A stretch of DNA of 25,728 bases from CAZYTO01 sp964650405 (GCA_964650405.1 CAZYTO010000042.1:1-25728); one strand, 5' to 3'. Positions 15,465 to 23,605 are shown, counted from the first letter of the stretch. The notes: generated by a model from the sequence alone, not told the origin. Numbers and translations: made by a program.

Positions 15465-16889
15465 CTATTTCGTATGCGCCCAGTCCGTGTGAAGGAACGG
15501 CGCGTCGGCACCCTTGTCGTTGCGCTGGTAGGTGTGCGAGCCGAAGTAGTCGCGCTGGGCCTGGGTCAGGTTCTGCGGGAGCAACTCTGAGCGGTAGGCG
15601 TCGAAGTAGGCGAGCGAGGCCGACATGGCCGGAGCGGGAACGCCTGCCGCCTGGGCGCTGGTCACGGCGCGGCGCCAGGCCCCTTCCGACTTCGCCACCG
15701 AGGCGCTGAAGGCATCGTCGAGGAGCAGGTTGGCCAGCGACTTGTTGCGCTCGTAGGCCTGCATGATGGAGTCGAGGAACTTCGCGCGGATGATGCAGCC
15801 GGCCTTCCAGATGCGGGCCATCTCGCGCATGTCGATGCTCCAGTTCCACTCCCGGGAGCCGGCCTGGATCAGGGCCATGCCCTGGGCGTAGCTGCAGATC
15901 TTCGAGGCGTATAGCGCGTCGTGGACGTCGTTGATGAACTGCTGGCGGTCGGAGACGTTCGGCGCCGAGGCCTTCCCGCCGAGCTTCTTCGCCGCGACGA
16001 GCCGCTCGTCGCGCATCGACGACAGCACACGGGCATCGATGGCCGCGGCGATGGTCGGGACGGGAACAGCCAGGTCGAGGGCCACCTGCGCGGTCCACTT
16101 GCCCGTTCCCTTCTGCCCGGCCTTGTCCAGCACCTTGTCCACCAGCGCGCCGCTCCCCTCGGCGTCCTTGACGCGGAAGATGTGCGCGGTGATCTCGATG
16201 AGGAACGACTCCAGGTTGGTCTTGTTCCACGACTCGAAGATGCCGGCCAGCTCGTCCGGCGATGCGCCCAGACCCTTGCGCAGCATCTCGTAAGCCTCGG
16301 CGATGAGCTGCATGTCGCCGTACTCGATGCCGTTGTGCACCATCTTCACGAAGTGGCCGGCGCCGTCGGTGCCGACGTGCGTGACGCAGGCGCCGGAGTC
16401 GCTCTTGGCGGCGATGGCCTCGAAGACGGGCTTGATGGCGTTCCAGGAGAAGTCGGAGCCGCCGGGCATCAGCGAGGGGCCGAAGCGCGCACCTTCTTCG
16501 CCGCCTGAGACACCGCTGCCGACGAAGTGGAGCTTCTTCGCTTCCATGCGCTTCGTCCGCTCCTGGGTATCCTTGAACCAAGAGTTGCCGCCGTCGATGA
16601 CGATGTCGCCCTCTTCCAGCAGGGGAGCGAGGCGGTCGATGGTCATGTCCACCGGCGCGCCGGCCTTGATCATCATCATCATCCGGCGCGGCCGCTCCAG
16701 CGACTGCACGAGCTCTTCGAGCGTCTTCGTGCCGGTGAACTTCTTTCCCGCATTCGCGCCGACGAACTGGTCGACCTTCTCGGTCTCCAGGTTCCAGACG
16801 GCGACGGAGAAGCCGTGATCTTCGACGTTCTTCGCCAGGTTCTCGCCCATGACGGCGAGGCCGATCATCCCGAACTGTGCTTTGCTCAT
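15465..16889 (-). CDS. gnd: 6-phosphogluconate dehydrogenase, decarboxylating
   Basis: Oxidises 6-phosphogluconate to ribulose-5-phosphate with NADP, releasing carbon dioxide, in the oxidative pentose phosphate pathway. The 474 residues match the long bacterial family. The N-terminus has the Rossmann motif GMIGLAVMGENLAKN. VSGGEEGARFGPSLMPGG (around residues 129-146) is the substrate-binding signature, followed by GAGHFVKMVHNGIEYGDM with the catalytic Lys. The C-terminal DFFG-like tail reads QRDYFGSHTYQR. The start ATG at 16889 is preceded by GAGGGAG on the minus strand. It lies 46 nt downstream of tal-pgi and is probably in the same operon, joining the pentose phosphate steps. Confidence 0.97.
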   Translation of the reverse strand: MSKAQFGMIGLAVMGENLAKNVEDHGFSVAVWNLETEKVDQFVGANAGKKFTGTKTLEELVQSLERPRRMMMMIKAGAPVDMTIDRLAPLLEEGDIVIDGGNSWFKDTQERTKRMEAKKLHFVGSGVSGGEEGARFGPSLMPGGSDFSWNAIKPVFEAIAAKSDSGACVTHVGTDGAGHFVKMVHNGIEYGDMQLIAEAYEMLRKGLGASPDELAGIFESWNKTNLESFLIEITAHIFRVKDAEGSGALVDKVLDKAGQKGTGKWTAQVALDLAVPVPTIAAAIDARVLSSMRDERLVAAKKLGGKASAPNVSDRQQFINDVHDALYASKICSYAQGMALIQAGSREWNWSIDMREMARIWKAGCIIRAKFLDSIMQAYERNKSLANLLLDDAFSASVAKSEGAWRRAVTSAQAAGVPAPAMSASLAYFDAYRSELLPQNLTQAQRDYFGSHTYQRNDKGADAPFLHTDWAHTK

Positions 16890-16935
16890 CCGAACTCCCT
16901 CATTGTGAAACTGGATTGAAGCCTCATGCCGGTGG

Positions 16936-19710
16936 CTACGACTTCACGAGCGCTCCCTTGACCACGTCGGCGAGCTTGGCCAGCCCGGCATCGACGTCGC
17001 TGCCGAGGCTGATGCTGACGGCGCGGCGGTTGCGGCTGGCCAGCGACTGGAAGTCGCCGATGGCCTGGGCGCGCACGAGCACGCCGAAGGTGAAGGGCTC
17101 GCCGGGAATCGGCACATCGCCCCCCGGACCGCCGGTGAGCTGGAGGAAGACGCCGTTGTCGGCGCCGCCTTTGTGGAGCTGGCCGGTGGAATGGAGGAAG
17201 CGGGGTCCGTAGCCGGTGGTGGTGGCCACGCGGCGCTCGCGGGCGATGGTCTCGCGGATCCCGGCGATCGCGGCGTCGCGCTCCGGCGACTGGCCGAAGT
17301 ACTCAGTGAGGGCGACGTAATCGCCGGCCTTGACCTTGGCCAGGAGGGCGTCGATGGCCGCGGTGTCGTCGGGCGTGATCTGGGTGCCGCTGTGGGTCAT
17401 GCTGCCCTTGGCCTTGTACTCCTCGAGCAGCTTCTTCGTGTTGTCCTTCGACTCCTGCACGTTCGGCTGATCGAACGCGTCGATGCCGAGCAGCGCACCG
17501 GCCATGGCGGTGGCGAATTCCCAGGTGAAGAAGATCTCACCGAGGTCGAGGGCGTCCTCGAGGACGATGTCGACGACGGGATGGCCGGCTGCACTCAGCT
17601 CCTTCAGCCGGGCCGTCTCGTCGGCTTCGCGGAGGCGGACGCAGACGAAGACGCGGTCGTTGCCGTACTCGCTCGCTTTCAGGGCCGGCTCGCCGGCGAT
17701 GGGAACGATGCCCTTCCCTTCCTTCCCGGTGGACTCGGCGATGAGCTGTTCGACCCAGAGGCCCAGGGTGTCGAGCGGGGCGGGGGTGATGAGCGTGAGC
17801 TTGTCACGGCCGTTGTTGGCCAGCGCCCCGAGGATCGTGCCGAGGAGCGCGGGAGGGTTCTTCTTCGCGGCCGCGACTTTGGCCACGTGCGAAGCATGGA
17901 CGGCACGGTCGAGCAGCGTCGTCACATCCACACCGCTGACGGCCGCTGGAACGAGGCCGAAGAGGGAGAGCGCCGAGTAGCGCCCGCCGATGTCGTGCGG
18001 GTTGATGAAAATCTTGCGGAAGCCGTCGCGGGTGGCGTCCTTGACGAGCTGCGTGTCGGGATCGGTGACAGCGATGAAGCTCCGGCCGGCCTGGTCGCCG
18101 CGCACGCTCTTCACGCGGTCGTAGAAGTAGCGGTGGAAGATCATCGGCTCGGTGGTGGTGCCGGACTTCGAGGCGACCATGAAGAGTGTGCGTCCAAGGT
18201 CGAGCTTGGCCTCCAGCGCCTTCACGGCCTCGGGGACGGTGGAGTCGAGGACGAGCAGACGGGGGTAGCCGGCCCTGCGGCCGAAGAGTCGGCGAGTGAC
18301 TTCCGAGCAGAGCGAGGAACCGCCCATACCGAGGACGACCACGTCGTCGAACTCGTCCTTCACTTCCTCTGCGAAGGCCGTCAGCTCGGCGGCCTTCGCG
18401 GCCATCCCTTCCGGCACGACGAGCCAGCCGAGGGCGTTGGCGATGATCTTCTTGTGGGCGTCGTCGTTCTTCCAGAGCGTGGCGTCCTTCTTCCAGACGC
18501 GCTCGACGAACTTGTCCTTCTCGACGCGCTTCGCGGCCTCGTCGACGACGGCCTGATGCGCGCCGAGGTGGGCGGTGACCCGATCGGCCAGTCCTCGCAC
18601 GACGCCGTCGCGCCGCGCTTCGATCGTGTCCAGCAGCGATCCGAACGAGACGTCGAATGAGTTGACCCCCTCCTCGGTGAGCTGGTCGGTGATGGCCTTG
18701 AGACTGAGGCCTTTCTTCTCGAAGGTCTGCAGCGTCGCCCGCGCGCCGTCGAGATCGTCCTCGATCCGCACCTGCACGCGGCCGTGGTCCCGGAAAGCGT
18801 CGTACGTCGCCGGCGGGACGGTGTTGACCGTATCGGCCGCGATGAGCGACTCGACGTAGAGGACGTCGCTGTACTTCGGGTTCTTCGTGCCGGTGGACGC
18901 CCAGAGGGGACGCTGAACGCGGGCACCGAGGGCGGCCAGCTTCTCCCAGCGCGGGCCGCTGAAGGCCTGCTTGAAGAGCTGATAGGCCATCTTGGCGTTG
19001 GCGATAGCGATCTTGCCGAGAAGTGCCTCCAGCTCCTTGTCGCTCGTCTCCTTCAGCTTCGCTTCGATCTGCTTGTCGGCGAGAGTGTCGATGCGGCTGA
19101 CGAAGAAGCTGGCCACGGAGCCGATGTCGCCGATGGGCTGCCCGGCGGCGGCGCGCCGCTCCAGGCCTTTGATGTAGGCCTCGATGACCCGCTGGTAGAC
19201 GTCATTGGAGAAGATGAGGGTGATGTTGATGTTGATCCCGGAAGCGATGCTCTCTTCGATGGCCGGGATCCCCTCGGGGGTGGCGGGGATCTTGATCATG
19301 ACGTTCGGCCGGCCGAGGCGCGCGAAGAGGCGTTTGGCCGCGGCGATCGTCCCGGCCGTGTCGCGCGCCAGGATGGGCGAGACTTCCAGGCTGCAGAAAC
19401 CGTCGCCGCTCTTGTACTTGTCGTAGACGGAGCGGAAGACGCCGGCGGCGTTGCCGATGTCCTCGATGGTCAGCTCGTCGTAGATCTCGTCGCGCGACTT
19501 GTTCTCGCCGGCGAGCTGCCGGATCTGGCTATCGTAGTCATCGCTGCCGCTGATGGCCTTTTCGAAGATCGTGGGATTCGACGTCAGGCCGCGCAGGTCG
19601 TCTCCGTCGATCATCTGCTTCAAGCCGCCGCTGGCCACCAGCTTGCGCTCCATCTGGTCGAACCAGACGCTCTGTCCGACTTTTCCGAGCTCCACCAAGG
19701 GATTCGACAT
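16936..19710 (-). CDS. tal-pgi: Bifunctional transaldolase / glucose-6-phosphate isomerase
   Basis: A 924-residue fusion. Residues 1 to about 370 are a transaldolase (TalB/Tal type): TSNPTIFEKAI at 43-53, and the Schiff-base lysine K140 in NVMIKIPATPEG. Residues from about 390 on are phosphoglucose isomerase: GMGGSSLCSEV, the sugar-phosphate SIS motif SKSGTTTEP, and the C-terminal FLHSTGQLHKGGADNGVFLQ. The transaldolase interconverts sedoheptulose-7-phosphate and glyceraldehyde-3-phosphate with erythrose-4-phosphate and fructose-6-phosphate; the isomerase then converts fructose-6-phosphate to glucose-6-phosphate. Such fusions are known in several phyla. The start at 19710 (MSNPLVELGK) has a strong AGGAGG 6 nt upstream; the longer frame to 19752 begins in repeat sequence and is rejected. 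It precedes gnd. Confidence 0.96.
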   Translation of the reverse strand: MSNPLVELGKVGQSVWFDQMERKLVASGGLKQMIDGDDLRGLTSNPTIFEKAISGSDDYDSQIRQLAGENKSRDEIYDELTIEDIGNAAGVFRSVYDKYKSGDGFCSLEVSPILARDTAGTIAAAKRLFARLGRPNVMIKIPATPEGIPAIEESIASGININITLIFSNDVYQRVIEAYIKGLERRAAAGQPIGDIGSVASFFVSRIDTLADKQIEAKLKETSDKELEALLGKIAIANAKMAYQLFKQAFSGPRWEKLAALGARVQRPLWASTGTKNPKYSDVLYVESLIAADTVNTVPPATYDAFRDHGRVQVRIEDDLDGARATLQTFEKKGLSLKAITDQLTEEGVNSFDVSFGSLLDTIEARRDGVVRGLADRVTAHLGAHQAVVDEAAKRVEKDKFVERVWKKDATLWKNDDAHKKIIANALGWLVVPEGMAAKAAELTAFAEEVKDEFDDVVVLGMGGSSLCSEVTRRLFGRRAGYPRLLVLDSTVPEAVKALEAKLDLGRTLFMVASKSGTTTEPMIFHRYFYDRVKSVRGDQAGRSFIAVTDPDTQLVKDATRDGFRKIFINPHDIGGRYSALSLFGLVPAAVSGVDVTTLLDRAVHASHVAKVAAAKKNPPALLGTILGALANNGRDKLTLITPAPLDTLGLWVEQLIAESTGKEGKGIVPIAGEPALKASEYGNDRVFVCVRLREADETARLKELSAAGHPVVDIVLEDALDLGEIFFTWEFATAMAGALLGIDAFDQPNVQESKDNTKKLLEEYKAKGSMTHSGTQITPDDTAAIDALLAKVKAGDYVALTEYFGQSPERDAAIAGIRETIARERRVATTTGYGPRFLHSTGQLHKGGADNGVFLQLTGGPGGDVPIPGEPFTFGVLVRAQAIGDFQSLASRNRRAVSISLGSDVDAGLAKLADVVKGALVKS

Positions 19711-19716
19711 GACACG

Positions 19717-19722
19717 CCTCCT
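19717..19722 (-). promoter_or_regulatory. Shine-Dalgarno AGGAGG for tal-pgi
   Basis: A perfect AGGAGG on the minus strand, 6 nt before the ATG at 19710. It decides the start in favour of 19710 rather than the in-frame ATG at 19752. Confidence 0.85.
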
Positions 19723-19747
19723 CGTGAGGTGCGAAGCATACTCAGAT

Positions 19748-19926
19748 TTCATCCTGAGCGCGGGCGGTGGGAGGCCGGGAGCGAGGGATCAAAGCTCATG
19801 TGTACCGGGCATGCCGTTTCCGCCGAGCTCGAACGAATGCCTCGCGGCGTACCTTTGCCATCCTCTTGCCGCACACATGCTCTGATCCTTCACTTCCACC
19901 GCACACCCACCCGCGTTCAGGATGAA
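19748..19926. repeat. Inverted pair of the TTCATCCTGAGCG dispersed repeat
   Basis: The plus-oriented copy begins TTCATCCTGAGCG at 19748 and runs through GGGAGCGAGGGATCAAAGC to about 19815. The minus-oriented copy ends at 19926 (minus strand TTCATCCTGAACGCGGGTGG) and extends to about 19870 (GAAGGATCAGAGCATGTGTG). Together they fill most of the gap between tal-pgi and the TVP38 gene. The TGA of the inverted copy is the stop codon of the TVP38 gene. Confidence 0.8.
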
Positions 19927-20624
19927 CTCGTATCAATCGCCTTCGCGGCAATCCGGGCCACGAAGATGGAGACGGCGAGGGCGAGGACGGCGCCGGCGAT
20001 GGTGATGACGGTCTTGGCGGTGTGCTGGTTGGCCAGTTCCGCTCCCGCCGCGCCGAGCCAGACGAAGGCGATGGTCGCGGGCAGGATGCCGATGGCCGTC
20101 GCGGCCAGGTAGCGCGAGAAGCGGATGCCGGTCAGGCCGAACGCGTAGTTCATGAAGAGGAAGGGAAAGACGGCGGCGAGGCGGACCAGGAGGACGATCT
20201 TCGGCCCTTCCTTTGCGATGGCCCGATCGACGGCCCGGAACTTCGCGTTCTCCGCGGTCATGGCTTCGATGCGGTGGCGCAGGACGGTGCGGGCGAGGAG
20301 GAACGAGAGCGAGGCCGCGATGGACGCCCCAATGATGACCACGATCGCTCCCCCGGTCACGCCGAAAATCGCGCCGGCGCCGAGGGTGAGCACGGAGGCC
20401 GGGAAGAACGTGCCGATGACGCCGTAACCGAGCGCATAGACGACATAGCCGAGCGCGCCAAGACCGCGGACGTAGCCCTGGAACTCCCGCAGCCAGACGG
20501 CGAGCGGAAGCATGCGGAATGCAATCACCAGCCCGGCGAGCGCCGCGGCGGCGATGACGATTTTGGTGAGCGGGACTCTTCGACCTGCTGGGGACATCAG
20601 CGCGTATGTACTTGGGTCCATCAT
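19917..20624 (-). CDS. TVP38/TMEM64 (VTT domain) family membrane protein
   Basis: A 235-residue membrane protein with about five or six hydrophobic segments. One begins near residue 21 (IVIAAAALAGLVIAF). The VTT core includes YGVIGTFFPASVLTLGAGAI and ASIAASLSFLLARTVLRHRI, then LVRLAAVFPFLFMNYAFGLT and YLAATAIGILPATIAF. This is the DedA/VTT superfamily; some members move lipids across membranes, but the substrate here is unknown. The ATG at 20624 gives a normal-length soluble N-terminus; ATG at 20621 or the internal one at residue 10 are alternatives. The last residues (SSS) and the stop codon come from the dispersed repeat. It follows the ferredoxin/MBL gene on the same strand with a 113 bp gap. 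Confidence 0.87.
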   Translation of the reverse strand: MMDPSTYALMSPAGRRVPLTKIVIAAAALAGLVIAFRMLPLAVWLREFQGYVRGLGALGYVVYALGYGVIGTFFPASVLTLGAGAIFGVTGGAIVVIIGASIAASLSFLLARTVLRHRIEAMTAENAKFRAVDRAIAKEGPKIVLLVRLAAVFPFLFMNYAFGLTGIRFSRYLAATAIGILPATIAFVWLGAAGAELANQHTAKTVITIAGAVLALAVSIFVARIAAKAIDTSSS

Positions 20625-20718
20625 CGCCGATTTCGATGCCGGGACGGGAGCGGGGTTTCTTAACCGTGGGCTTAGATGGTCCGAAGGGCCGAGTCATGAA
20701 GCGCTTCACGGCCCTCTC

Positions 20719-20746
20719 AGCACTCGGCACTCAGCACTCAGGACTC
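20719..20746 (-). repeat. Heptad array (GAGTGCY family), 4 units, overlapping the end of the ferredoxin/MBL gene
   Basis: On the minus strand the units are GAGTCCT, GAGTGCT, GAGTGCC, GAGTGCT. The TGA spanning the first two units (20738-20740) is the stop codon of the ferredoxin/MBL gene. Confidence 0.85.
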
Positions 20747-21613
20747 AAGACTTGACATCCACTCCACGCACCGCTCGAGGCTCTCATGCATGGCGGCCGG
20801 GTCGAGGCGGATGGGCCGGCCGTGGCCGGGGAGGACCCACTCGAAGCGGTAGTCGAGGAGGCGCTTCATCGACTGAATCTGCTCGGACCAGGAGTACCAG
20901 CAGGCGCTTCGGAAGGCGTAGAGGTGGCCGCGGGTCTCACTCCAGGCGAGGTGATCGCCGGTGAAAAGGACCGTATCGCGGTAAAGGAAGACGGCATGGC
21001 CCTTGGTGTGGCCGGGAGTAGGGATCATGAGCAGGCTGTCGTCGAGCGCGACGGGATCGAGTCCGGCGGGCTGGCGCTCGATGACGGCGGTGCGGCTGCG
21101 GACGTCGTCGCGATGCAGGACCCGCGAACAGCCGAAGCGCTCGTGGAACTTGTCGTGATCGGCCACATCGTCCTGGTGGGTGAGGAGCATGGTCTTCACG
21201 CCACCCATGGCCGCGAGGTTCCTCACCAGCGGCGCATTGAAGCGCGGCGAATCGACGAGGACGTTGCCTTCGTCGCGGAGAATGAAATAGCTGAACGCGC
21301 CGAACGAGCTCTCTGACGTAAAGCCGCAGCGGTAAACGTCGCCGTCAATGTGCTCGGGGTACGCGGCCACGGCGCGGGCCACGTTGCGCTTGCGTACGTC
21401 GCCGATGGAGCCGGTCGGGCACGACACGAGCGCCTTCTGCGCGGCGAGCAGTTCCTCGTCCGTCTCCGGCTGATGAAAGACCGCGGACTGGTCACCCGCT
21501 TCGTGAAACACACCCGGCGCAATCTGCCGGCAGGCGTCGCAGTCGATGCAGGTGGAGTCGACGAAGAAATCGCCAGCGACGTTCCCGGAGAGACGGAGGG
21601 CTGGTTGCGCCAT
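20738..21613 (-). CDS. Ferredoxin-domain / metallo-beta-lactamase fusion protein
   Basis: A 291-residue fusion. Residues about 12-75 are a ferredoxin domain with CIDCDAC (C22, C25, C28) and SCPTG (C65), four cysteines suited to one [4Fe-4S] cluster. Residues about 95-285 are a metallo-beta-lactamase fold. The first metal motif is THQDDVADH (H146, D148, D149, D152, H153) instead of HXHXDH, followed by TPGHTKGH (H202), FTGDHLAW (D220) and LPGHGRP. The fusion suggests a cytoplasmic redox-linked hydrolase, but the reaction is not known. The frame is open to 21646, but those residues lie in the end of the repeat element and the ATG at 21613 (MAQPALRLSGN) is preferred. It is divergent from ffh. The C-terminal stop is inside a heptad array. 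Confidence 0.85.
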   Translation of the reverse strand: MAQPALRLSGNVAGDFFVDSTCIDCDACRQIAPGVFHEAGDQSAVFHQPETDEELLAAQKALVSCPTGSIGDVRKRNVARAVAAYPEHIDGDVYRCGFTSESSFGAFSYFILRDEGNVLVDSPRFNAPLVRNLAAMGGVKTMLLTHQDDVADHDKFHERFGCSRVLHRDDVRSRTAVIERQPAGLDPVALDDSLLMIPTPGHTKGHAVFLYRDTVLFTGDHLAWSETRGHLYAFRSACWYSWSEQIQSMKRLLDYRFEWVLPGHGRPIRLDPAAMHESLERCVEWMSSLES

Positions 21614-21631
21614 CGGAGCCTGAAACGCACG

Positions 21632-21780
21632 GTGGACGGCGGACAATCCTGTCCGTCTACCCGTGGCGCATCCCCCGGGCTATCCAACACGGGGCCTGGA
21701 TGTTCTGGTGACGCTCCCGGGTTGAAATCGGAATTGGGGGATCTGCCCATGAGGGACGGACAGGATTGTCCGTCCTCCAC
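21632..21780. mobile_element. MITE-like element with 26 bp imperfect terminal inverted repeats
   Basis: Left terminus 21632-21657 and right terminus 21755-21780 are inverted copies differing at about 3 of 26 positions. Both contain the core GGACAATCCTGTCCGTC. The 149 bp element carries no coding sequence; its interior has a second, shorter inverted pair (ATCCCCC and GGGGGAT). A 6 bp direct repeat GAAACG occurs just outside each end (21622-21627 and 21782-21787) but is not exactly flush with the termini, so a target duplication is only suggested. It occupies the divergent spacer between the ferredoxin/MBL gene and ffh. Confidence 0.6.
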
Positions 21781-21840
21781 GGAAACGAGCGTCCCGCTCG
21801 CCGGGATGACAAACGCAGTCACCCGCGTTAAAAGGGCGCC

Positions 21841-23181
21841 ATGTTCGACAACCTGCAGGACAAGATGGACCGGGTCTTCAAGACGCTGCGCGGTGAGGCG
21901 TCGCTCAACGAGTGGCACATCGACAATGCCCTCAAGGAGATCCGCGTCGCGCTGCTCGAGGCGGATGTCCACTTCAAGGTAGTCAAGGACTTCACCGGCC
22001 GGGTGCGCGAAAAGGCCGTCGGCACGGAAGTCCTGACCGCGTTCTCGCCCGCCCAGCAGGTGACGAAAATCGTCCGCGACGAGCTGCAGGCACTCCTCGG
22101 CGGCAATGAAGTCGGCCTCGCCCTCGTCGGCTCGCCGGCGGTGGTGATGATGGTCGGCCTGCAGGGCTCGGGCAAGACGACGACCTCCGGCAAGCTGGCC
22201 CTGCACCTCAAGAACCGCGGCAAGCGGCCGCTGCTCGTGCCGTGCGACGTCTACCGCCCCGCCGCCATCGAGCAGCTCCGCATCGTCGCCAACAACGTCA
22301 AGATCCCCTTCTTCGAGCTCGGCGAGAGCCGCAACCCGGTCGACATCGCCCAGCGCGCGCTGGCCGAGGCGAAGACGCTGATGTACGACGTGGTCATCCT
22401 CGATACGGCCGGCCGGCTGCACGTCGACGAGGAGCTGATGCAGGAGCTCGACCGGATCAAGGAGCTGGTCAAGCCGAGCGAGATCCTGTTCGTGGCGGAC
22501 GCCATGACCGGCCAGGACGCGGTGAAGTCGGCCAAGCAGTTCGACGACCGCCTCAGTGTCACCGGCATCGTCCTGACGAAGCTGGATGGTGACGCCCGCG
22601 GCGGCGCGGCCCTGTCGATCAAAGGCGTGGTCAATCGACCCATCAAGCTCGTCGGCGTAGGGGAGAAGTACGCCGATCTCGACGTCTTCTACCCCGACCG
22701 TATGGCCTCGCGCATCCTCGGCATGGGCGACGTGCTGTCGCTCATCGAGAAGGTCGAGACGGAGATCGACCAGAAGGAAGCGAAACGCCTCGCCGAACGG
22801 GTGGCCAAAGACAAGTTCACCCTGGAAGACCTCCGCTCGCAGTTGCAGCAGGTCAAGAAGATGGGACCGCTCTCCCAGCTCGTCTCGATGCTCCCCGGCG
22901 CGGGCAAGATCAATGAAGAGGACATCGACGAGGGCTCGGTCGTCCGGATGCAGGCCATCCTCGACTCGATGACGAAGAAGGAGCGGGAGTTCCCACAGAT
23001 CCTCAACGGCCAGCGCAAGAAGCGCATCGCCCGCGGCTCCGGCACGAGTGTGCAGGAGATCAACCGCCTGCTTAAGCAGTATCTGCAGATGAAGAAGATG
23101 ATGAAGACCTTCTCCAAGGGCCTCGGCGCCCGGCGGTTCGGCAAGCTGATGAAGGGGCTGCCGCCGGAGATGCTGCGGTAA
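21841..23181 (+). CDS. ffh: Signal recognition particle protein Ffh (SRP54)
   Basis: The GTPase of the signal recognition particle, which targets nascent membrane and secreted proteins to FtsY at the inner membrane. The 446 residues match the family. The N domain spans about 1-90. The G domain has the P-loop GLQGSGKT (106-113), DTAGR (188-192) and the specificity loop TKLDGDARGG (246-255). The Met-rich M domain that binds 4.5S RNA and signal peptides runs from about 300 to the end, with repeated Met/Lys (LQMKKMMKTFSKGLG). The ATG at 21841 starts with the usual MFDNL. It is the first gene of the ffh-rpsP-khpA-rimM-trmD-rplS cluster. Heptad repeats begin 2 nt after its stop. Confidence 0.98.
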   Translation: MFDNLQDKMDRVFKTLRGEASLNEWHIDNALKEIRVALLEADVHFKVVKDFTGRVREKAVGTEVLTAFSPAQQVTKIVRDELQALLGGNEVGLALVGSPAVVMMVGLQGSGKTTTSGKLALHLKNRGKRPLLVPCDVYRPAAIEQLRIVANNVKIPFFELGESRNPVDIAQRALAEAKTLMYDVVILDTAGRLHVDEELMQELDRIKELVKPSEILFVADAMTGQDAVKSAKQFDDRLSVTGIVLTKLDGDARGGAALSIKGVVNRPIKLVGVGEKYADLDVFYPDRMASRILGMGDVLSLIEKVETEIDQKEAKRLAERVAKDKFTLEDLRSQLQQVKKMGPLSQLVSMLPGAGKINEEDIDEGSVVRMQAILDSMTKKEREFPQILNGQRKKRIARGSGTSVQEINRLLKQYLQMKKMMKTFSKGLGARRFGKLMKGLPPEMLR

Positions 23182-23183
23182 GC

Positions 23184-23259
23184 GAGTGCCGAGTGCTGAG
23201 TGCCGAGTGCTGAGTGCCGAGCGTTCAAGACCGGGTCGGAGTGCTGAGCGCTGAGAGTG
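23184..23259 (+). repeat. Heptad array (GAGTGCY family) after ffh
   Basis: Five perfect-phase heptads alternate GAGTGCC and GAGTGCT (23184-23218), then GAGCGTT. After a short break, GAGTGCT, GAGCGCT and GAGAGTG follow at 23239-23259. Because 7 is not a multiple of 3, the embedded TGA recurs in every plus-strand frame. Confidence 0.9.
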
Positions 23260-23306
23260 TGTTGTGGGGACTGGGTTGCTTGTTCTCCGGAATGAGGACC
23301 GGCCCC

Positions 23307-23336
23307 TTGCTGTTCCCCCGGCGTTCAGGCTAGGAT
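23307..23336 (+). promoter_or_regulatory. Possible sigma-70 promoter before rpsP
   Basis: TTGCTG (23307-23312) and TAGGAT (23331-23336) are separated by 18 bp. They match the consensus boxes only partly (3/6 and 4/6). The position, 33 nt before the rpsP start, would let rpsP-khpA-rimM-trmD be transcribed independently of ffh. Judged from the sequence alone. Confidence 0.35.
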
Positions 23337-23353
23337 TCCCGGCCCATTAACTC

Positions 23354-23359
23354 AAGGAG
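23354..23359 (+). promoter_or_regulatory. Shine-Dalgarno AAGGAG for rpsP
   Basis: AAGGAG lies 9 nt before the rpsP ATG at 23369. It contrasts with khpA and trmD downstream, which have repeat arms where such a site would normally be. Confidence 0.8.
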
Positions 23360-23368
23360 CACCAACAG

Positions 23369-23605
23369 ATGCTGAAGATTCGTTTGCGCCGCGGTGGCGC
23401 CACTCACGCCCCGTTCTACCGCATCGTCGTGTCGGACTCGCTCAAGACGCCGAGCGCGGCGACGGTGGAGCAGATCGGGCACTACGACCCGAAGAAGAAT
23501 CCCGCGGACGTGAAGATCGACCGTGGCCGCGTCGACTACTGGATGAGCAAGGGCGCCCAGCTCTCGCCGACCGTGAAGTCGCTGCTCAAGAAGCTCGCGA
23601 AGTAA
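23369..23605 (+). CDS. rpsP: 30S ribosomal protein S16
   Basis: A 78-residue small-subunit protein needed for 30S assembly. The N-terminus MLKIRLRRGGATHAPFYRIV is the S16 signature (usually MVKIRLxRxGxKxxPFYRIV). IGHYDPKKNP near residues 37-46 and the end of the conserved WMSKGAQLSPTV segment complete the family match. Length is normal. The start has a good AAGGAG site. It follows ffh after 187 bp that holds heptad repeats and a possible promoter. Its stop codon is followed directly by a repeat hairpin that ends next to the khpA start codon. Confidence 0.98.
   Translation: MLKIRLRRGGATHAPFYRIVVSDSLKTPSAATVEQIGHYDPKKNPADVKIDRGRVDYWMSKGAQLSPTVKSLLKKLAK

Noticed and set aside
17173..18660. Plus-strand open frame of 495 codons opposite tal-pgi
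   Set aside because: Antisense to the conserved fusion enzyme and with no recognisable motif.
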